Source: an uncultured Lachnospiraceae bacterium (lineage in GTDB: Bacteria; Bacillota; Clostridia; Lachnospirales; Lachnospiraceae). From it: DNA of 24,695 bases. Positions within the stretch are counted from its first letter, which is position 1. The number at the start of each line of letters is the position of its first letter. The position numbers and the translations under genes are program-made. Below are positions 24,154 to 24,695 of this stretch, one piece after another. Location of the stretch: NCBI GenBank assembly GCA_958402795.1, contig CATXUX010000044.1, positions 1 through 24,695 of the forward strand. Reading direction: 5' to 3'. Below the pieces are notes generated by a model. That model worked only from the letters and a program-made list of their open reading frames with translations. It was not told the origin of the DNA and searched no databases.

Positions 24154-24258
24154 TTAAACCAATTCCGGCATCATATTTTTTGTAAGTTCCAAAAATTTCG
24201 AAGCGGCGGTTGTCTCAATATGTGCGGTCGCGGCAGTATCGGAAGGCTTGTGACACAT
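24154..24258 (-). CDS. Possible short ORF or truncated 3' end of a gene next to the IS element
   Basis: A 34-codon frame (starting MCHKPSDTAATAHIETTAA) with gene-like base composition but no visible ribosome site. The frame stays open further upstream, across 24258-24310, to the edge of the IS200 left end. It may therefore be the 3' remnant of a gene cut by the insertion, or chance. The product was not recognised. The remaining 24074-24153 stretch shows nothing else. Confidence 0.25.
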   Translation of the reverse strand: MCHKPSDTAATAHIETTAASKFLELTKNMMPELV

Positions 24259-24302
24259 GTTTATGTAAATATGCCAGAAGAAGGGCAGAAAATGTTGAAA
24301 TA

Positions 24303-24360
24303 GGGCTACCACAATCCCACTGGCTTTAGGACTGGCTTAAGACGGTGGGTTAAGGTAGCC
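24303..24360 (+). mobile_element. IS200-type left-end structure / tnpA leader
   Basis: An imperfect palindrome with outer arms GGCTACC (24304-24310) and GGTAGCC (24354-24360) and inner arms CCCAC (24316-24320) and GTGGG (24345-24349). The loop holds two copies of ACTGGCTT (24319-24326, 24331-24338). IS200 family members have such a hairpin ahead of tnpA, used for strand recognition and to limit transposase expression. A TATACT at 24379-24384 lies only 7 bases before the tnpA ATG, and no ribosome site is visible. Confidence 0.6.
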
Positions 24361-24390
24361 AAAAGTGGTGGTTTATGTTATACTTTCGTT

Positions 24391-24692
24391 ATGGAAACGT
24401 GGAAATCAAAAAACAGGCACAAGTGTTTACTGCAATACCATATTATTTTCGTGTGCAAATATAGAAAGAAATTACTGATATCAAAACAGTTATCGGATGA
24501 TATCAAACAGTTTTCCTATGAGATATGTCAAAAACATCAAGTAATCATCAAGTATATGGAGACTGATAACTTCTGGAAAGAACATACATTTTCCCAAGGG
24601 ATACTTCGTAATGGACGGACGGATATTTTGCGTGCAGTGTTGGCAATGTTTCAGAAGAAATGTTGCGCAAATACATAGAAAACCAGGGATGA
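24391..24692 (+). pseudogene. tnpA: IS200/IS605-family TnpA transposase, internally deleted and frameshifted
   Basis: The first 59 codons (LLQYHIIFVCKYRKKLL and on, to YMETD at about 24567) match the start of the Y1 single-strand transposase. The HUH segment (D-H-x-H) expected right after METD is gone, and the sequence jumps to FWKEHTF, which is normally near the C-terminus. After 24591 the frame changes: a second frame reads GYFACSVGNVSEEM and ends YIENQG with TGA at 24690-24692, which is the expected C-terminal end. About 29 extra bases with a GGATA(C/T)TT echo lie between the two. Without the HUH histidines it cannot be active. The family cuts single-stranded DNA through a C-terminal tyrosine. 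Confidence 0.85.
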
Positions 24693-24695
24693 CAA

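Overview
The window looks like chromosome from a gut-type Clostridia, most likely Lachnospiraceae. This is inferred from gene content and gene order: an indolepyruvate ferredoxin oxidoreductase with phenylacetate-CoA ligase and ACT partners, a very large acyl-CoA dehydratase activase, an NfeD/SPFH pair, strong AGGAGG-type ribosome sites and vegetative TTGACA/TATAAT promoters. No rRNA, tRNA, CRISPR array or prophage was seen.

Layout. (1) 1-4898, plus strand: an arylpyruvate-oxidation operon, paaK (3' end only), iorA, iorB, ACT protein, paaK, ACT protein, closed by a hairpin terminator. IorAB converts aryl-pyruvates to aryl-acetyl-CoA with reduction of ferredoxin. The PaaK ligases interconvert aryl-acetates and their CoA esters. 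The two double-ACT proteins probably sense an amino acid or related ligand. (2) 5011-5319, minus: a cold-shock protein gene with a strong promoter and a structured leader. (3) 5513-11574, plus: NfeD, SPFH/band-7 protein, a LytTR response regulator overlapping its GHKL histidine kinase, a RAD3/DinG-type helicase with an N-terminal Cas4-like nuclease motif, and a GreA-family factor, ending in a bidirectional terminator. (4) 11646-15902, minus: one 1418-residue activase/dehydratase fusion. (5) 15903-16377: an intergenic region holding a 194-nt, strongly self-complementary element. It is read as a structured RNA in the leader of the activase gene, with its own promoter and a palindrome near the predicted transcription start. 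(6) 16378-18721, plus: a rhomboid-like membrane protein with a C-terminal zinc-finger-like tail and apparently no catalytic Ser/His, then pyruvate kinase. (7) 18830-20285, minus: thymidine kinase followed by an unrecognised four-helix membrane protein. (8) 20573-22630, minus: a secreted glucosaminidase with a repetitive stalk and a sortase-type tail. (9) 22787-23935, minus: an MFS transporter. (10) 24303-24692: a decayed IS200-type element, with a structured left end and a tnpA that has lost its middle and changed frame.

The item most worth following is the structured element at 15934-16127. It has a closing stem, at least three internal stems, a terminal hairpin, and two mutually exclusive partners for one segment, and it lies directly upstream of an enzyme gene whose substrate is unknown. 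Other points of interest are the duplicated PaaK/ACT arrangement around IorAB, the helicase-nuclease fusion, and the rhomboid-like protein without visible active-site residues.
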